Assembly: GCA_032716605.1 (NCBI GenBank)
Contig: CM064571.1
Location: 11,757,220-11,821,219 of the forward strand
DNA length: 64,000 nucleotides
Direction: 5' to 3'
Origin: Paralithodes platypus
Taxonomy: Eukaryota > Arthropoda > Malacostraca > Decapoda > Lithodidae
Position 1 is the first letter of the stretch; the number at the start of each line of letters is the position of its first letter. Of this stretch, positions 52,965 through 63,850 are shown piece after piece. The position numbers and the translations under genes were made by a program. The notes under the pieces were generated by a model. The model was not told the origin of the DNA and did no database searches. It saw nothing but the letters and a program-made list of their open reading frames with translations.

Positions 52965-54833
52965 TGTTACGACCTGGCACTCGGGTACACAAGGGCTCTC
53001 AATCAGGACTCGAATACGGCTCGCTGCCACAACGGAAACACACGATCCCAACCCCTGAGTACTGCCAGCCGAACAAAAAACACCAATACCCTCCAGAGTT
53101 CAATCTGCTATAACGGGGTATACAAGAACTCGGTACTAGTGTTCAACAACAGACTAATAAAGAGACAGGAATTCTCTAGTCTGGTCAACAATCAAACAAA
53201 GAAGTAAGAAACAACAACACCAAAGAATAGTGTTGGCCGAAGCCGAAGTAATCCACCCTTGACTAAGAACTTAAGAAGTCCTCCACCCTCTACTTCGGAT
53301 CGGCACTATTACGTTACGTTAATTAATAGTCCTTAAGCATCGAGCAAGGAATCTTCTGAAAAAAGTTAGATGCTTCTCGGATGCTCGTAAGAAGTACGTA
53401 TCGGATTTTGAACAGTAATTCAATAAGAAAAACACTGGCAATTAAATACTATTAAAGGTTTAAATTGGCATAAAAATAATTAAAAGAATATGCAATAGTA
53501 AATGGCAAACATTAAAAAGAAGTACTCCGCAAATGCAACGGCAATAGCCTACTCGGATTGTGCTCGTGGGCCACTAATCACTAAAGTAGCCAAGCTTGCA
53601 ACACATGAAATCAATAGTGCATAACCAATATCATACATAAGGAAAGCTTCAATACTATTCTGTATCTACTAATCGAGTAAAGTCTAGCTGGGGTACTGTG
53701 GGCAAAAGGTAGCAGTGACTGAGCAAAAACGGCTCGTAGCCTAGCGAAGTCCTCACAACTGTTTAAAGTATTACGTTAACACTAACAAGTGCACTTTGAG
53801 AAATCCAGATCCCTTGTATCTGGTTTTCTCCCGGCTCCTTGACAAAGTAAAAACAAGCTGTTAATAAAATACAGGGTGGTTAGGCTCTTGCCCTCACGCA
53901 CTGTAAATTATTAACTCAACACAGTCAGCCGCGAAGACCATCTAGGCTTCACTGAACCGAAACGAGTATGCAGGTTTATCGCTTAACCACTGCATCAAAC
54001 AACAACTCGTAACACAGAAAAGCCTTACCCCAGTCTAGCATTACCTAGACTAGCAGAAAACAGGAATAATAATAATAACACACAGGGAAATGCATAGACA
54101 AGTGCAACAAACATAAATCAATCCTATTCTAAGTTAACCCTTCCAAAATAGGCTATCTATAGGGATGTATCTCATGAGAACTCAAGCGATAATACGTTGG
54201 CTGACTAGCTCTGCACCAACGGGACCATGGAAGTTAAAAAGGGTAGGGAAAAGAGGAGATAAGAATGTAAGGTAGTAGAGAAAGTTCACATCAGTCAGAA
54301 GAATATATATAGTTAGCAAGTGAAATGAGAAGTCGCTCTGCCTAATGAGTTCTGATCAAAAAATGGCTAGACTTCCCTTTTTATACTCGGCCCTCTAGTG
54401 AGCCCAACGTGAACTACTAAGGACCGCCCACTGACAATCATTACGTAATTTCTCTCTCTCCTCTGGGATAGACAAAGGCTTTCCTAGCACTGAGGGGAGG
54501 GGGGAGGGGGGGGGGGAGTGCTAGTGAGTTAGGCCCACCTCCCGCATGGCGCACCCACTGACCCCCAACTGCCGCTTGGGAAGCTGCCGCTTCTCCCATC
54601 GTTACAAATAAGTTTTACACACAATACTTATAACTAATGATATAAAATAGAACTCGTTGACTCAGATGAAAACATAATACATATTCATATTACTTATAGT
54701 ACAACGGCTCACATGAACTAAGTTAGGAAACTCTACATAGACTACAGCCAAAGTTCCTGCCCTGACGATCCTAGCGAGAGTGGGGCATGACTAGGCGTTC
54801 TGTACAGCATGCTCACACTGGACATGCGTCACA
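52965..54833 (-). repeat. 5' LTR (element orientation)
   Basis: 1869 bp, TGTGAC to TAACA in element orientation. It carries a longer G-run near 54500 and CCGCTTGGGAAGCTGCCGC where the other LTR is shorter. The promoter is at about 54375-54385. Confidence 0.93.
54375..54385 (-). promoter_or_regulatory. TATA box of the LTR promoter
   Basis: The minus strand reads GAGTATAAAAAGGGAAG, a strong TATA match about 450 bp into the 5' LTR. Transcription would start some 25-30 bp further on (about 54345). The same motif is in the other LTR at 47246-47256. Confidence 0.55.
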
Positions 54834-57186
54834 TGGTTAAGAGGGGATGGGTGTATTTATTGTGGTTAAGAGGGGTTGGGTGTATTTATTGTGGTTAAGG
54901 GGGGTTGGATGTATTTATTGTGGTTAAGAGGTGTTGGGTGTATTTATTGTGGTTAAGAGGGGTTGGGTGTATTGTGGTTAAGGGGGGTTGGGTGTATTTA
55001 TTGTGGTTAAGAGGGGTTGGGTGTATATATTGTGGTTAAGAGGGGTTGGGTGTATTTATTGTGGTTAAGAGGGGTTGGGTGTATTTATTGTGGTTAAGAG
55101 GGGTTCGGTGTATTTATTGTGGTTAAGGGGGGTTCGGTGTATTTATTGTGGTTAAGAGGGGTTGGGTGTATTTATTGTGGTTAAGGGGGGTTGGGTGTAT
55201 TTATTGTGGTTAAGAGGGGTTGGGTGTATTTATTGTGGTTAAGAGGGGTTGGGTGTATTTATTGTGGTTAAGAGGGGTTGGGTGTATTTATTGTGGTTAA
55301 GGGGGGTTGGGTGTATTTATTGTGGTTAAGAGGGGTTGGGTGTATTTATTGTGGTTAAGAGGGGTTGGGTGTATTTATTGTGGTTAAGAGGGGTTGGGTG
55401 TATTGTGGTTAAGAGGGGTTGGGTGTATTGTGGTTAAGAGGGGTTGGGTGTATTTATTGTGGTTAAGAGGGGTTGGGTGTATTTATTGTGGTTGAGAGGG
55501 GTTGGGTGTATTTATTGTGGTTAAGAGGGGTTGGGTGTATTGTGGTTAAGAGGGGTTGGGTGTATTTATTGTGGTTAAGAGGGGTTGGGTGTATTGTGGT
55601 TAAGAGGGGTTAGGTGTATTGTGGTTAAGAGGGGTTGGGTGTATTGTGGTTAAGAGGGGTTGGGTGTATTGTGGTTAAGAGGGGTTGGGTGTATTGTGGT
55701 TAAGAGGGGTTGGGTGTATTTATTGTGGTTAAGAGGGGTTGGGTGTATTTATTGTGGTTAAGAGGGGTTGGGTGTATTTATTGTGGTTAAGAGGGGTTGG
55801 GTATATTTATTGTGGTTAAGAGGGGTTGGGTGTATTTATTGTGGTTAAGAGGGGTTGGGTGTATTGTGGTTAAGAGGGGTTGGGTGTATTGTGGTTAAGA
55901 GGGGTTGGGTGTATTTATTGTGGTTAAGAGGGGTTGGGTGTATTTATTGTGGTTAAGAGGGGTTGGGTGTATTTATTGTGGTTAAGAGGGGTTGGGTGTA
56001 TTGTGGTTAAGAGGGGTTGGGTGTATTTATTGTGGTTAAGAGGGGTTGGGTGTATTGTGGTTAAGAGGGGTTAGGTGTATTGTGGTTAAGAGGGGTTGGG
56101 TGTATTTATTGTGGTTAAGAGGGGTTGGGTGTATTTATTGTGGTTAAGAGGGGTTGGGTGCATTGTGGTTAAGAGGGGTTGGGTGTATTGTGGTTAAGAG
56201 GGGTTCGGTGTATTGTGGTTAAGAGGGGTTGGGTGTATTGTGGTTAAGAGGGGTTCGGTGTATTGTGGTTAAGAGGGGTTGGGTGTATTGTGGTTAAGAG
56301 GGGTTGGGTGTATTTATTATGGTTAAGAGGGGTTGGGTGTATTGTGGTTAAGAGGGGTTGGGTGTATTGTGGTTAAGAGGGGTTCGGTGTATTGTGGTTA
56401 AGAGGGGTTGGGTGTATTTATTGTGGTTAAGAGGGGTTGGGTGTATTGTGGTTAAGAGGGGTTGGGTGTATTTATTGTGGTTAAGAGGGGTTGGGTGTAT
56501 TGTGGTTAAGAGGGGTTGGGTATATTGTGGTTAAGAGGGGTTCGGTGTATTGTGGTTAAGAGGGGTTGGGTGTATTGTGGTTAAGAGGGGTTGGGTGTAT
56601 TTATTGTGGTTAAGAGGGGTTGGGTGTATTGTGGTTAAGAGGGGTTGGGTGTATTGTGGTTAAGAGGGGTTCGGTGTATTGTGGTTAAGAGGGGTTCGGT
56701 GTATTGTGGTTAAGAGGGGTTGGGTGTATTGTGGTTAAGAGGGGTTGGGTGTATTGTGGTTAAGAGGGGTTCAGTGTATTGTGGTTAAGAGGGGTTGGGT
56801 GTATTTATTGTGGTTAAGAGGGGTTGGGTGTATTGTGGTTAAGAGGGGTTGGGTGTATTTATTGTGGTTAAGAGGGGTTGGGTGTATTGTGGTTAAGAGG
56901 GGTTGGGTATATTGTGGTTAAGAGGGGTTCGGTGTATTGTGGTTAAGAGGGGTTGGGTGTATTGTGGTTAAGAGGGGTTGGGTGTATTTATTGTGGTTAA
57001 GAGGGGTTGGGTGTATTGTGGTTAAGAGGGGTTGGGTGTATTGTGGTTAAGAGGGGTTCGGTGTATTGTGGTTAAGAGGGGTTGGGTGTATTGTGGTTAA
57101 GAGGGGTTGGGTGTATTGTGGTTAAGAGGGGTTCGGTGTATTGTGGTTAAGAGGGGTTCGGTGTATTGTGGTTAAGAGGGGTTCGG
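54834..57186. repeat. 29/25-bp G-rich minisatellite, right part, nearly 90 units
   Basis: Units GTGGTTAAGAGGGGTTGGG with either TGTATTTATT (29 bp) or TGTATT (25 bp). Early units are mostly 29 bp. Later ones mix both lengths, and a TTCGG variant becomes frequent toward the right end, with short higher-order patterns. All G-runs are on the plus strand. Confidence 0.95.
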
Positions 57187-57535
57187 TGTATTTATTTCCT
57201 CATTTATTTATCTTTTTACAATTTATTTAGTTTCTTCCCTAGACCTCCCTCAAGCTTGAACAAGCACCCAAAGATAAATTTGTACATTTTTCGGTAGAAA
57301 AATGTCCCGGCCGAAGGCCGTTTCCTCCAAAAATTACAGGCTCGCTATCGCTCGCCAGGATAAAATCGACACCTACATGGCACGAAGGGTCTTAATATTG
57401 GCAAAGAAATGGGGTGAAAGGTCTTAAAATCGCCAAACTAATGGAACGAACATCTTAAAATTTGAAAAAAATGGGGCTAAACATGAGTGGAAAGGGGCCC
57501 CAAAAAAGCGAATCCTACTCCCCCCCCCCCCTTAA
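57187..57535. mobile_element. Family A MITE, left-truncated, adjoining the minisatellite
   Basis: CCCGGCCGAAGGCCG, GGCTCGCTATCGCTCGCCAG and ATCGACACCTACATGG identify the family; the right end is a C-run and TTAA. The left terminus is lost at the minisatellite edge. Confidence 0.7.
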
Positions 57536-57540
57536 ACTTT

Positions 57541-57665
57541 GACTATTTTACCTACAGTAGCTTGGGAAGGATGTCTAGGAACCATTAAAGGGATCAAATG
57601 AACCTTCTGACTCACAATTTCTTCCGAAACTGAATAAAATAGTTTAGAGAATATAATGAAAGAAT
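57541..57665. mobile_element. Half of a family C MITE
   Basis: CTTGGGAAGGATGTCTAGG, TTCTTCCGAAACTGAATAAA and GAATATAATGAAAGAATGCG are in family C order; the termini are eroded. Confidence 0.4.
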
Positions 57666-57779
57666 GCGTCTTGGTCTAGTGAAAGGATTTTTTTATTTTT
57701 TTATTTTTGTTTTATTTTTTTTTTTTGAGGTAATATCTTGCCAATACCTATCTATTCTTTTCTATATACACAGACCCAA

Positions 57780-58045
57780 TCCCAAATGTTCCTTTTTTTT
57801 CCTGTTTTTTTTTGGGGGGGGGGGGGGGCGACTCAAGACAGAGCCAGAATAGGGACAACACAACAGAAAACAATGAATACACAAAAATAAAATACGAATT
57901 CACACCCATCTAGGTCATCCAGGAGAAGACCCAGAGACCAGGGTCACCAAGGTCCCTCCAGCACTTCCCCGGCCCCCGACCACCCGGAGAGGTTCCGATC
58001 TCGACAGGCAGACATGCAGCGGAGCGAAACCACAAGCCCGCCCAC
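57780..58045 (-). mobile_element. SINE-like dispersed repeat, copy 2
   Basis: Same body as 12815-13075 (CCCGACCACCCGGAGAGG; GGCAGACATGCAGCGGAGC on the plus strand) and the same polarity, ending on the minus strand in a C-run and A-rich tail. Confidence 0.5.
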
Positions 58046-58382
58046 CACCTAGCATAGTAAAATAGTCATGAAGTACTGTAATCAGATATGCAGTGCGTTG
58101 AATATTTCTGATACACGAATAATTACGATGTCAGATGTCAAGATACGGCGGTCGTAGGTAGGTGGGAAGTCATAATAGGTTTGAGTGTACTGACCTCATA
58201 GTCTGTCTTTTCAACTGACGGTCAATTGCAAAGTTCACATCAAGATTTCTCAGGTATTTTGAAGATTTTATAGTGAAATTTGGGGTTTGATTATAATTAT
58301 AAACGTGTTAATAATATGAAGCAGAGACATATACTGTAATGTTTGCTTATTTTTACGTTAGTTATCTTGAAATCAGTTTCTA
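58046..58382. other. No feature recognised
   Basis: AT-rich sequence without a long frame or inverted termini. Confidence 0.5.
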
Positions 58383-58984
58383 AGGGATTTACGGGGAGAT
58401 TTGTACTTAATTTTTTTTTTATGGACAACCTTCTGCTTCATGTTTAGCTCATTTGTTTCGAAATTTCAGACCTTTGCCACATTAGCTTGACGATTTAAAG
58501 ACCTTCCGCCTCATTTCTGTCAATTTGTAGACCTTTCGTGCCATTTGAGTATCGATTTTATCCTAGAGAGCGATAGCAAGTCTGTAATTTAGGAGGAATC
58601 AGACTCGGCCGTGACATTTTTTATCGAAATTTGTACACATATATCTTGAAGGGGATCTTGGAGGTATATTTGTACACATATATCTTGAAGGGGATCTTGG
58701 AGGTATATTTGTACACATATATCTTGAAGGGGATCTTGGAGGTATATTTGTACACATATATCTTGAAGGGGATCTTGGAGGTATATTTGTACACATATAT
58801 CTTGAAGGGGATCTTGGAGGTATATTTGTACACATATATCTTGAAGGGGATCTTGGAGGTATATTTGTACACATATATCTTGAAGGGGATCTTGGAGGTA
58901 TATTTGTACACATATATCTTGAAGGGGATCTTGGAGGTATATTTGTACACATATATCTTGAAGGGGATCTTGGAGGTATATTTG
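58383..58984. mobile_element. Decayed family A MITE (reverse) carrying an expanded minisatellite
   Basis: 58440-58625 matches the left and core parts of the family A element at 24171 (GACCTTTCGTGCCATTTGAG, ATCGATTTTATCC, GAGCGATAGCAAG, GGAATCAGACTCGGCCG). The following ATTTGTACACATATATCTTG corresponds to its ATTTACAAATTTATCTTG and is then repeated. Confidence 0.6.
58625..58984. repeat. 39-bp minisatellite, nine nearly identical copies
   Basis: Unit TTTGTACACATATATCTTGA then AGGGGATCTTGGAGGTATA. The copies appear identical, indicating recent expansion. 39 is divisible by three, so several frames stay open on both strands; these are not genes. Confidence 0.95.
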
Positions 58985-59362
58985 TTAAGGGAGCCCACCT
59001 CGCTTTTTTTTTCTTTCTCTCCCTCTTTCCCTGGCTTGTATCCATTCGGCCCCATTCAGCCTACTGTTTAAGACATTTATCCCTGTCCAGGTGTCAATAT
59101 TTTCCTGGCGAGTGGTAGCGAGCCAGCATATATTTTTGTTTTGACAGCAAGCTAAATTTTTAAAATTTTTGATAGAAAAATTTCTTCGGCGAAGCCGCAT
59201 TTCTCCATACAATGCTTGCTTGCTATCGCTCGCCAGGAAGAAATTGACGCCTGGATGGGGATAAACGTCTTAAAAAAGTTGGCTGAATGGGGCCGAATGG
59301 ATACAAGCCAGGGAAAGAGAGAAAAGGAGAGAAAGATCAAATAAGCCGGTGACTCCCCTTAT
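58985..59362. mobile_element. Fold-back MITE, family B, copy 5
   Basis: TTAAGGGAGCCCACC at the left; GCCGGTGACTCCCCTTA at the right with the last TTAA changed to TTAT. The core is GGCGAGTGGTAGCGAGCC. Confidence 0.75.
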
Positions 59363-59573
59363 CCCGTTCAGTACCGGTGACATCCTTTTCATTATATTCT
59401 GGCATTGATTAGATTATTTCATTCAGCTTTGGAAAGACATCTACCAATAATAAGGTTTCAAACCATCTGAAACAACCCTTTTAACTACCACATATCCTAC
59501 TTAAATTGCATAATATCGTCTTAATACGGCTGGAATAAAATATATACAACGTCGCTGGTACTGAAAGGGTTAA
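59359..59573. mobile_element. Family C MITE
   Basis: TTATCCCGTTCAGTACCGG and ACGTCGCTGGTACTGAAAGGGTTAA are the two ends; interior as in 45260-45474. It directly abuts the family B element. Confidence 0.65.
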
Positions 59574-59639
59574 GCGTCCATAGTAAAGGATGTATACTGT
59601 CGAGGAATTAGTTAGTGTTACCCTCCTCAGCTACAGCTC

Positions 59640-59674
<35 letters not shown>

Positions 59675-59834
59675 CACGCCTCGCACAGACTCAATAAAAC
59701 TCGCCAATCCGATTTATCTCCGGGGGTGGTTTTTGCAAGAGTCTTCCCGGCGCTCCTCCTCCTCCTTTACGGCCTTTTATCTCCTGTTGACTGTTTGGAT
59801 GTGGATGTTCAAGATGTAAGAGTTAAGATTTAAG
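59574..59834. other. No gene seen; (CT)n microsatellite
   Basis: A (TC)n tract at 59639-59672 within otherwise unremarkable sequence. The short frame through it is not recognisable. Confidence 0.5.
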
Positions 59835-60216
59835 TTAAGGGTAGTGGTTATGTATTGGCCTGTGTATTTATTTATTGATACAGTATACATATTTATTTAT
59901 TTATATTATAATAACCTCACTAAACCTCCATCAAGCTTTAACAAAAAACAACAAATATAGACCCCTCTTTAAGATAAACGTGCACATTTTTCGGCAGAAA
60001 AATATCTCGGCCGAAGGCCGATTCCTCTTAAAATTGCAGGCTCTCTATAGCTCGCCAGGATAAAATCGACACCTAAATGCCAAGAAAGATCTTTACATTG
60101 ACAAAGAAATGAGGCGAAAGGTCTTGAAATCGCCAAACTAATGGAACGCATGCCTTAAAATCTCAAAGCTAATAGGACTAATGATGAGGGATAAAAAGCA
60201 ACTACCTCCCCCTTAA
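59835..60216. mobile_element. TTAA-bounded MITE, family A
   Basis: TTAAGGGTAGTGG and CTACCTCCCCCTTAA at the ends; core CTCGGCCGAAGGCCG and CTCTATAGCTCGCCAGG. More diverged than the other copies. Confidence 0.65.
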
Positions 60217-60353
60217 GTTTGTGTTGTAGTGCTCTTAGTGTAAATGTGTGTTTGGTTATTGGCTTATGTCTGTCTTACCTATTTGTCTTGTATCTATGTT
60301 TATCTATTTCAATATACCTCTTATAATATTCTTCCTTTGAAATACCTCTTCTC

Positions 60354-60379
60354 TCTCTCTCTCTCCCTCTCTCTCTCTT

Positions 60380-60413
<34 letters not shown>

Positions 60414-60414
60414 C
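60354..60414. repeat. (CT)n microsatellite at a LINE 5' truncation point
   Basis: CT dinucleotides with a few CCCT interruptions, ending directly where LINE-coding sequence (ATCTTTAAGAAAGGGGATCA) begins. Confidence 0.9.
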
Positions 60415-61796
60415 AATCTTTAAGAAAGGGGATCAGGAGTGTCAAAAGAACTGTCGACCAATTAGCTTGACTTCTATCATAGTAAAACCCTTAGAAGGGT
60501 TACTAGTAGACAAGATAGTTGACTACCTAGAAATTTACAATTTAATTACAGATTCCCAACATGGATTCAGGCGACACCGATCATGTCCTACCAATTTGCT
60601 GGAATTGTCCATGAAATGCTGAGTGAGTATGACAAAAGTAGAGCCATAAACATCTTTTACTTAGATTCTCAAAACACTTTTGACAAAGTGCCTCATTGCA
60701 GGCTAATGTAAAATGTAAGTGCACTAGGTATCAGTAGAGAGGTCACAAATTGCATAACAAGTTGGCTAACAGGCAGACAACAACGAGTGGTAATCAATGT
60801 TGTTTCATCTGTGTTGACATCAGTCACTTCTGGAGTTCCACAGTCTATCTGTCCTTGGCCTACTTCAGTTTATAATATATGTCAATGACATCGATATTGG
60901 TTTGTTGAGTGTGATCTCCAAGTTTGCAGATGACATAAAACTTGGAATGAGTGTGAAAGACCCCTATGGGGTTGAACAGCTCAGGATGGACCTCAACAGA
61001 CTTGGTGAATGGTCGGAGACATGGCAGATGCCTCTAAACTTGGAAAAGTGCAAGGTGATGCATATTGGCCAAGCAAACCCCAAGTCAGGCTATTCACAAT
61101 TGGGAATGCCTCTGGAAGTGACAGACTTGGAAAAGGATTTGGGTGTTCTGATTAGCAGTGACCTAAAGTTTTCCAAGCAGTACATTGAAGTAGAGAAGAA
61201 AGCTCAGAAACTATAAGGCTATATTAAGAGGAAAATTAAGCATAGAAATAAGGAAATAGTCCTCACACTTTACACCACTCTGATACGGCCTCTCCTGGAG
61301 TATGCTTTTCAATTCTGGTCTCCAGCACTCAGGAAAGATATAGACCGACTGGAAAGAGTACAAGCTAGGGCTAGTACAAAGCTTATTCCATCGCTTAGAA
61401 GAATGAGCTATGAGGACCGGTTGAGAGCTCTTGATCTCTTCCCGTTGGAGACACGCAGACTACGAGGTCAGCTCATGAAGTCTTTGAACTACTTAATGGG
61501 TTTGACAATGTGGATTATAGGAAAATGATTAGCCTCAATATGAATATAACACGCAACCATGGCTGGAAATTATAACTGAAAAGGTTCAGCACTAGTATTT
61601 GAGGAAACTTTTTTACATACAAGATCTGTTCTAGCTGGAACAAACTTCCTTCCAAAGTTGCAAACAGTTCATCAGTAGAACAGTTCAAGAAGAGAGTAAA
61701 TAGTATTTTGCACACTTTTTAACAAGTGTAATGCACTAAACAATCTCTCTTTCTACTTCGAGTATCTCCTCGGTATGGACCGCAAGGTCTCTAAGT
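60415..61796 (+). pseudogene. 5'-truncated CR1-like LINE remnant
   Basis: Begins inside the RT at IFKKGDQECQKNCRPISLTS, then QHGFRRHRSCPTNLLEL. Frames break repeatedly up to 60900. A 104-codon frame at 60902-61216 carries SKFADDIKLGMS (the catalytic FADD), WQMPLNLEKCKVMHIG and DLEKDLGVLISSDLKFS. Broken C-terminal pieces follow (IRPLLEYAFQFWSPALRK, RLERVQARA, YEDRLRALDLFPLETRRLR). The 3' UTR reaches about 61796. Non-functional. Confidence 0.85.
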
Positions 61797-62807
61797 AGTT
61801 GGTTGTTGGAAGGAACATAATAATTGATATTGGTTCAGGGGTAATTTATCGAGAGGACTTCCCTAGTGGTTAAGGCCCCATTAATTGCTCTTTCCATTCA
61901 CATATGCATAGCCTACGTGAGTTGCAGTTGGGATGTGTGTACATGCTTAGATTGATATGCAGGATTCGAAGTTGCATAATAAATCGTAGGCAGTGTCCAC
62001 CATTCTTTAACTGTCTACGTGGTGCGATGCATAAGGTGTTGATTTTCGGTGTGAGCATCCTGGATTCGAATCCACGGACTGCCACATGTGTTTGTAAATT
62101 TCATTAATCGATTTTAGGAGTATAGTTGGTTGTTGGAAGGAACATAATAATTGATATTGGTTCAGGGGTAATTTATCGAGAGGACTTCCCTAGTGGTTAA
62201 GGCCCCATTAATTGCTCTTTCCATTCACATATGCATAGCCTACGTGAGTTGCAGTTGGGATGTGTGTACATGCTTAGATTGATATGCAGGATTCGAAGTT
62301 GCATAATAAATCGTAGGCAGTGTCCACCATTCTTTAACTGTCTACGTGGTGCGATGCATAAGGTGTTGATTTTCGGTGTGAGCATCCTGGATTCGAATCC
62401 ACGGACTGCCACATGTGTTTGTAAATTTCATTAATCGATTTTAGGAGTATAGTTGGTTGTTGGAAGGAACATAATAATTGATATTGGTTCAGGGGTAATT
62501 TATCGAGAGGACTTCCCTAGTGGTTAAGGCCCCATTAATTGTTCTTTCCATTCACATATGCATAGCCTACGTGAGTTGCAGTTGGGATGTGTGTACATGC
62601 TTAGATTGATATGCAGGATTCGAAGTTGCATAATAAATCGTAGGCAGTGTCCACCATTCTTTAACTGTCTACGTGGTGCGATGCATAAGGTGTTGATTTT
62701 CGGTGTGAGCATCCTGGATTCGAATCCACGGACTGCCACATGTGTTTGTAAATTTCATTAATCGATTTTAGGAGTATAGTTGGTTGTTGGAAGGAACATA
62801 ATAATAG
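61797..62807 (+). repeat. 327-bp tandem repeat, three full units
   Basis: Units start AGTTGGTTGTTGGAAGGAAC at 61797, 62124 and 62451, with a partial fourth at 62778. The units are almost identical (one C/T change near 62541 noted). The first 30 or so bases of each unit equal the LINE 3' tail, so a foreign segment of about 290 bp plus a bit of LINE tail was amplified. Confidence 0.93.
61864..62073 (+). promoter_or_regulatory. Pol III-like A and B box motifs in each 327-bp unit
   Basis: TAGTGGTTAAGG at 61864-61875 resembles a tRNA A box and GGATTCGAATCC at 62062-62073 resembles a B box. They are about 190 bp apart, much wider than in a tRNA, and no cloverleaf could be drawn. A tRNA-derived SINE piece is possible. 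The same motifs recur 327 and 654 bp further on. Confidence 0.3.
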
Positions 62808-62824
62808 TACCTATTCCTTGTAAC

Positions 62825-63719
62825 TCTCTCTCTCTCTCTTTCTGCAGAGTAGGTAGCAAAAATAACACATAAGTTAAATGGGATCAAGCTGTCTGGGCCA
62901 GATGCCTTTTCTTCCCCTATGTTGTGTAAGAATTGCGAAATGAGGTGGTAGGTACCTTCTTTGGCGAAAATCTGCAATAAATCCTTATACACTGGAGAAG
63001 GCCCTGAAGATTGGAAGCTGACCATTGTGACCCAAATATTTAAGAAAGAGTATCATGAGTCCTAGTAGCCTGACCACCATTATAATTATACCTTTAGATG
63101 GGTCAAGATTCTTTGCTTCTTGGAAATGTACGATTTATAAGTACAGATTCCCAACAAGGCCTCAGGCGACAATATGTGTTACTAAGGTATAGGATTTGTT
63201 CCATGAAACACAGCGTGCATAACAATTCAAGAAAAAAATATAAATATTCTTTAGTTTGACTTTCATACTTTTGATGAATTGCCCCAACATAGGCTCTAGG
63301 CAACAGTGTGTGTATTGGACATCAGTGAGGAAGTAATAATATTGAATATAAATCTATCTAACCGGTAGACAGCTACGAATTGTGATAGATTGTGTTTCTT
63401 CTGAATGGACTCCTGTCACCTCTGGAGATTTACAAGGATCTGTCCTTGGCCCACTGCTGTCTATCAAGTAAGTCCATGACATTGATGTTGGTCGGTTGAA
63501 TGTCATTTTTCTTTTTAAAAATGGCATTAAACTTGCAGTAAATATAAGCAACCTTAAAGGAAGCAGGCTAATCACCACACATCTATATTTATTGGGTTAA
63601 TGGTCTAAAACCTGGCAAGTGCCACTCAACTTGGAAAAGTTCTAGGTGATGCATTATGGCCAACCAAAGCTCAAGTTAAACTACTCATTATTGTGAAGGA
63701 AGCTAGAAAAGACTGACTC

Positions 63720-63762
<43 letters not shown>

Positions 63763-63850
63763 ATATAGGAAAATAAAATGTTCTTCTTATTTGCATTGAC
63801 CTTAATGTTTCCAAGTAATGCACTGCAGTAGAGAAGACAGCCCAGGAATA
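62825..63850 (+). pseudogene. CR1-like LINE remnant with an A-tract
   Basis: RT pieces in order: LSGPDAFSSPMLCKN and GEGPEDWKLTIVTQIFKK (62880-63050), a SPVTS-like region near 63405, WQVPLNLEKF near 63620, and DLNVSK.CTAVEKTAQE near 63800. It has many stops and frameshifts. A tract of about 39 A at 63722-63759 interrupts the region corresponding to the DLEKDLGVL part, apparently an expanded internal A-run. From 63851 to the window end nothing further is recognised. Confidence 0.7.

Larger units (their letters stand above)
45835..54833 (-). mobile_element. Gmr1-like Ty3/gypsy LTR retrotransposon, young but integrase-deleted
   Basis: About 9.0 kb on the minus strand. Two LTRs of 1857 and 1869 bp are nearly identical (about a dozen substitutions plus small indels seen by eye), implying recent insertion. 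The target duplication is TGGT (45831-45834 and 54834-54837), within a minisatellite. In element order: 5' LTR (52965-54833), primer-binding site, an interrupted gag N-terminus, a gag-pol frame, a 3' UTR of about 390 bp, a polypurine tract and the 3' LTR. The pol order, integrase before RT, is the Gmr1-like arrangement. Confidence 0.9.

Noticed and set aside
58599..59071. Overlapping frames on both strands over the 39-bp array
   Set aside because: Open in several frames because the unit is 39 bp; no sign of coding selection.
61864..62100. A tRNA gene
   Set aside because: A- and B-box-like motifs are about 190 bp apart and the T-arm stem pairs poorly; no cloverleaf.
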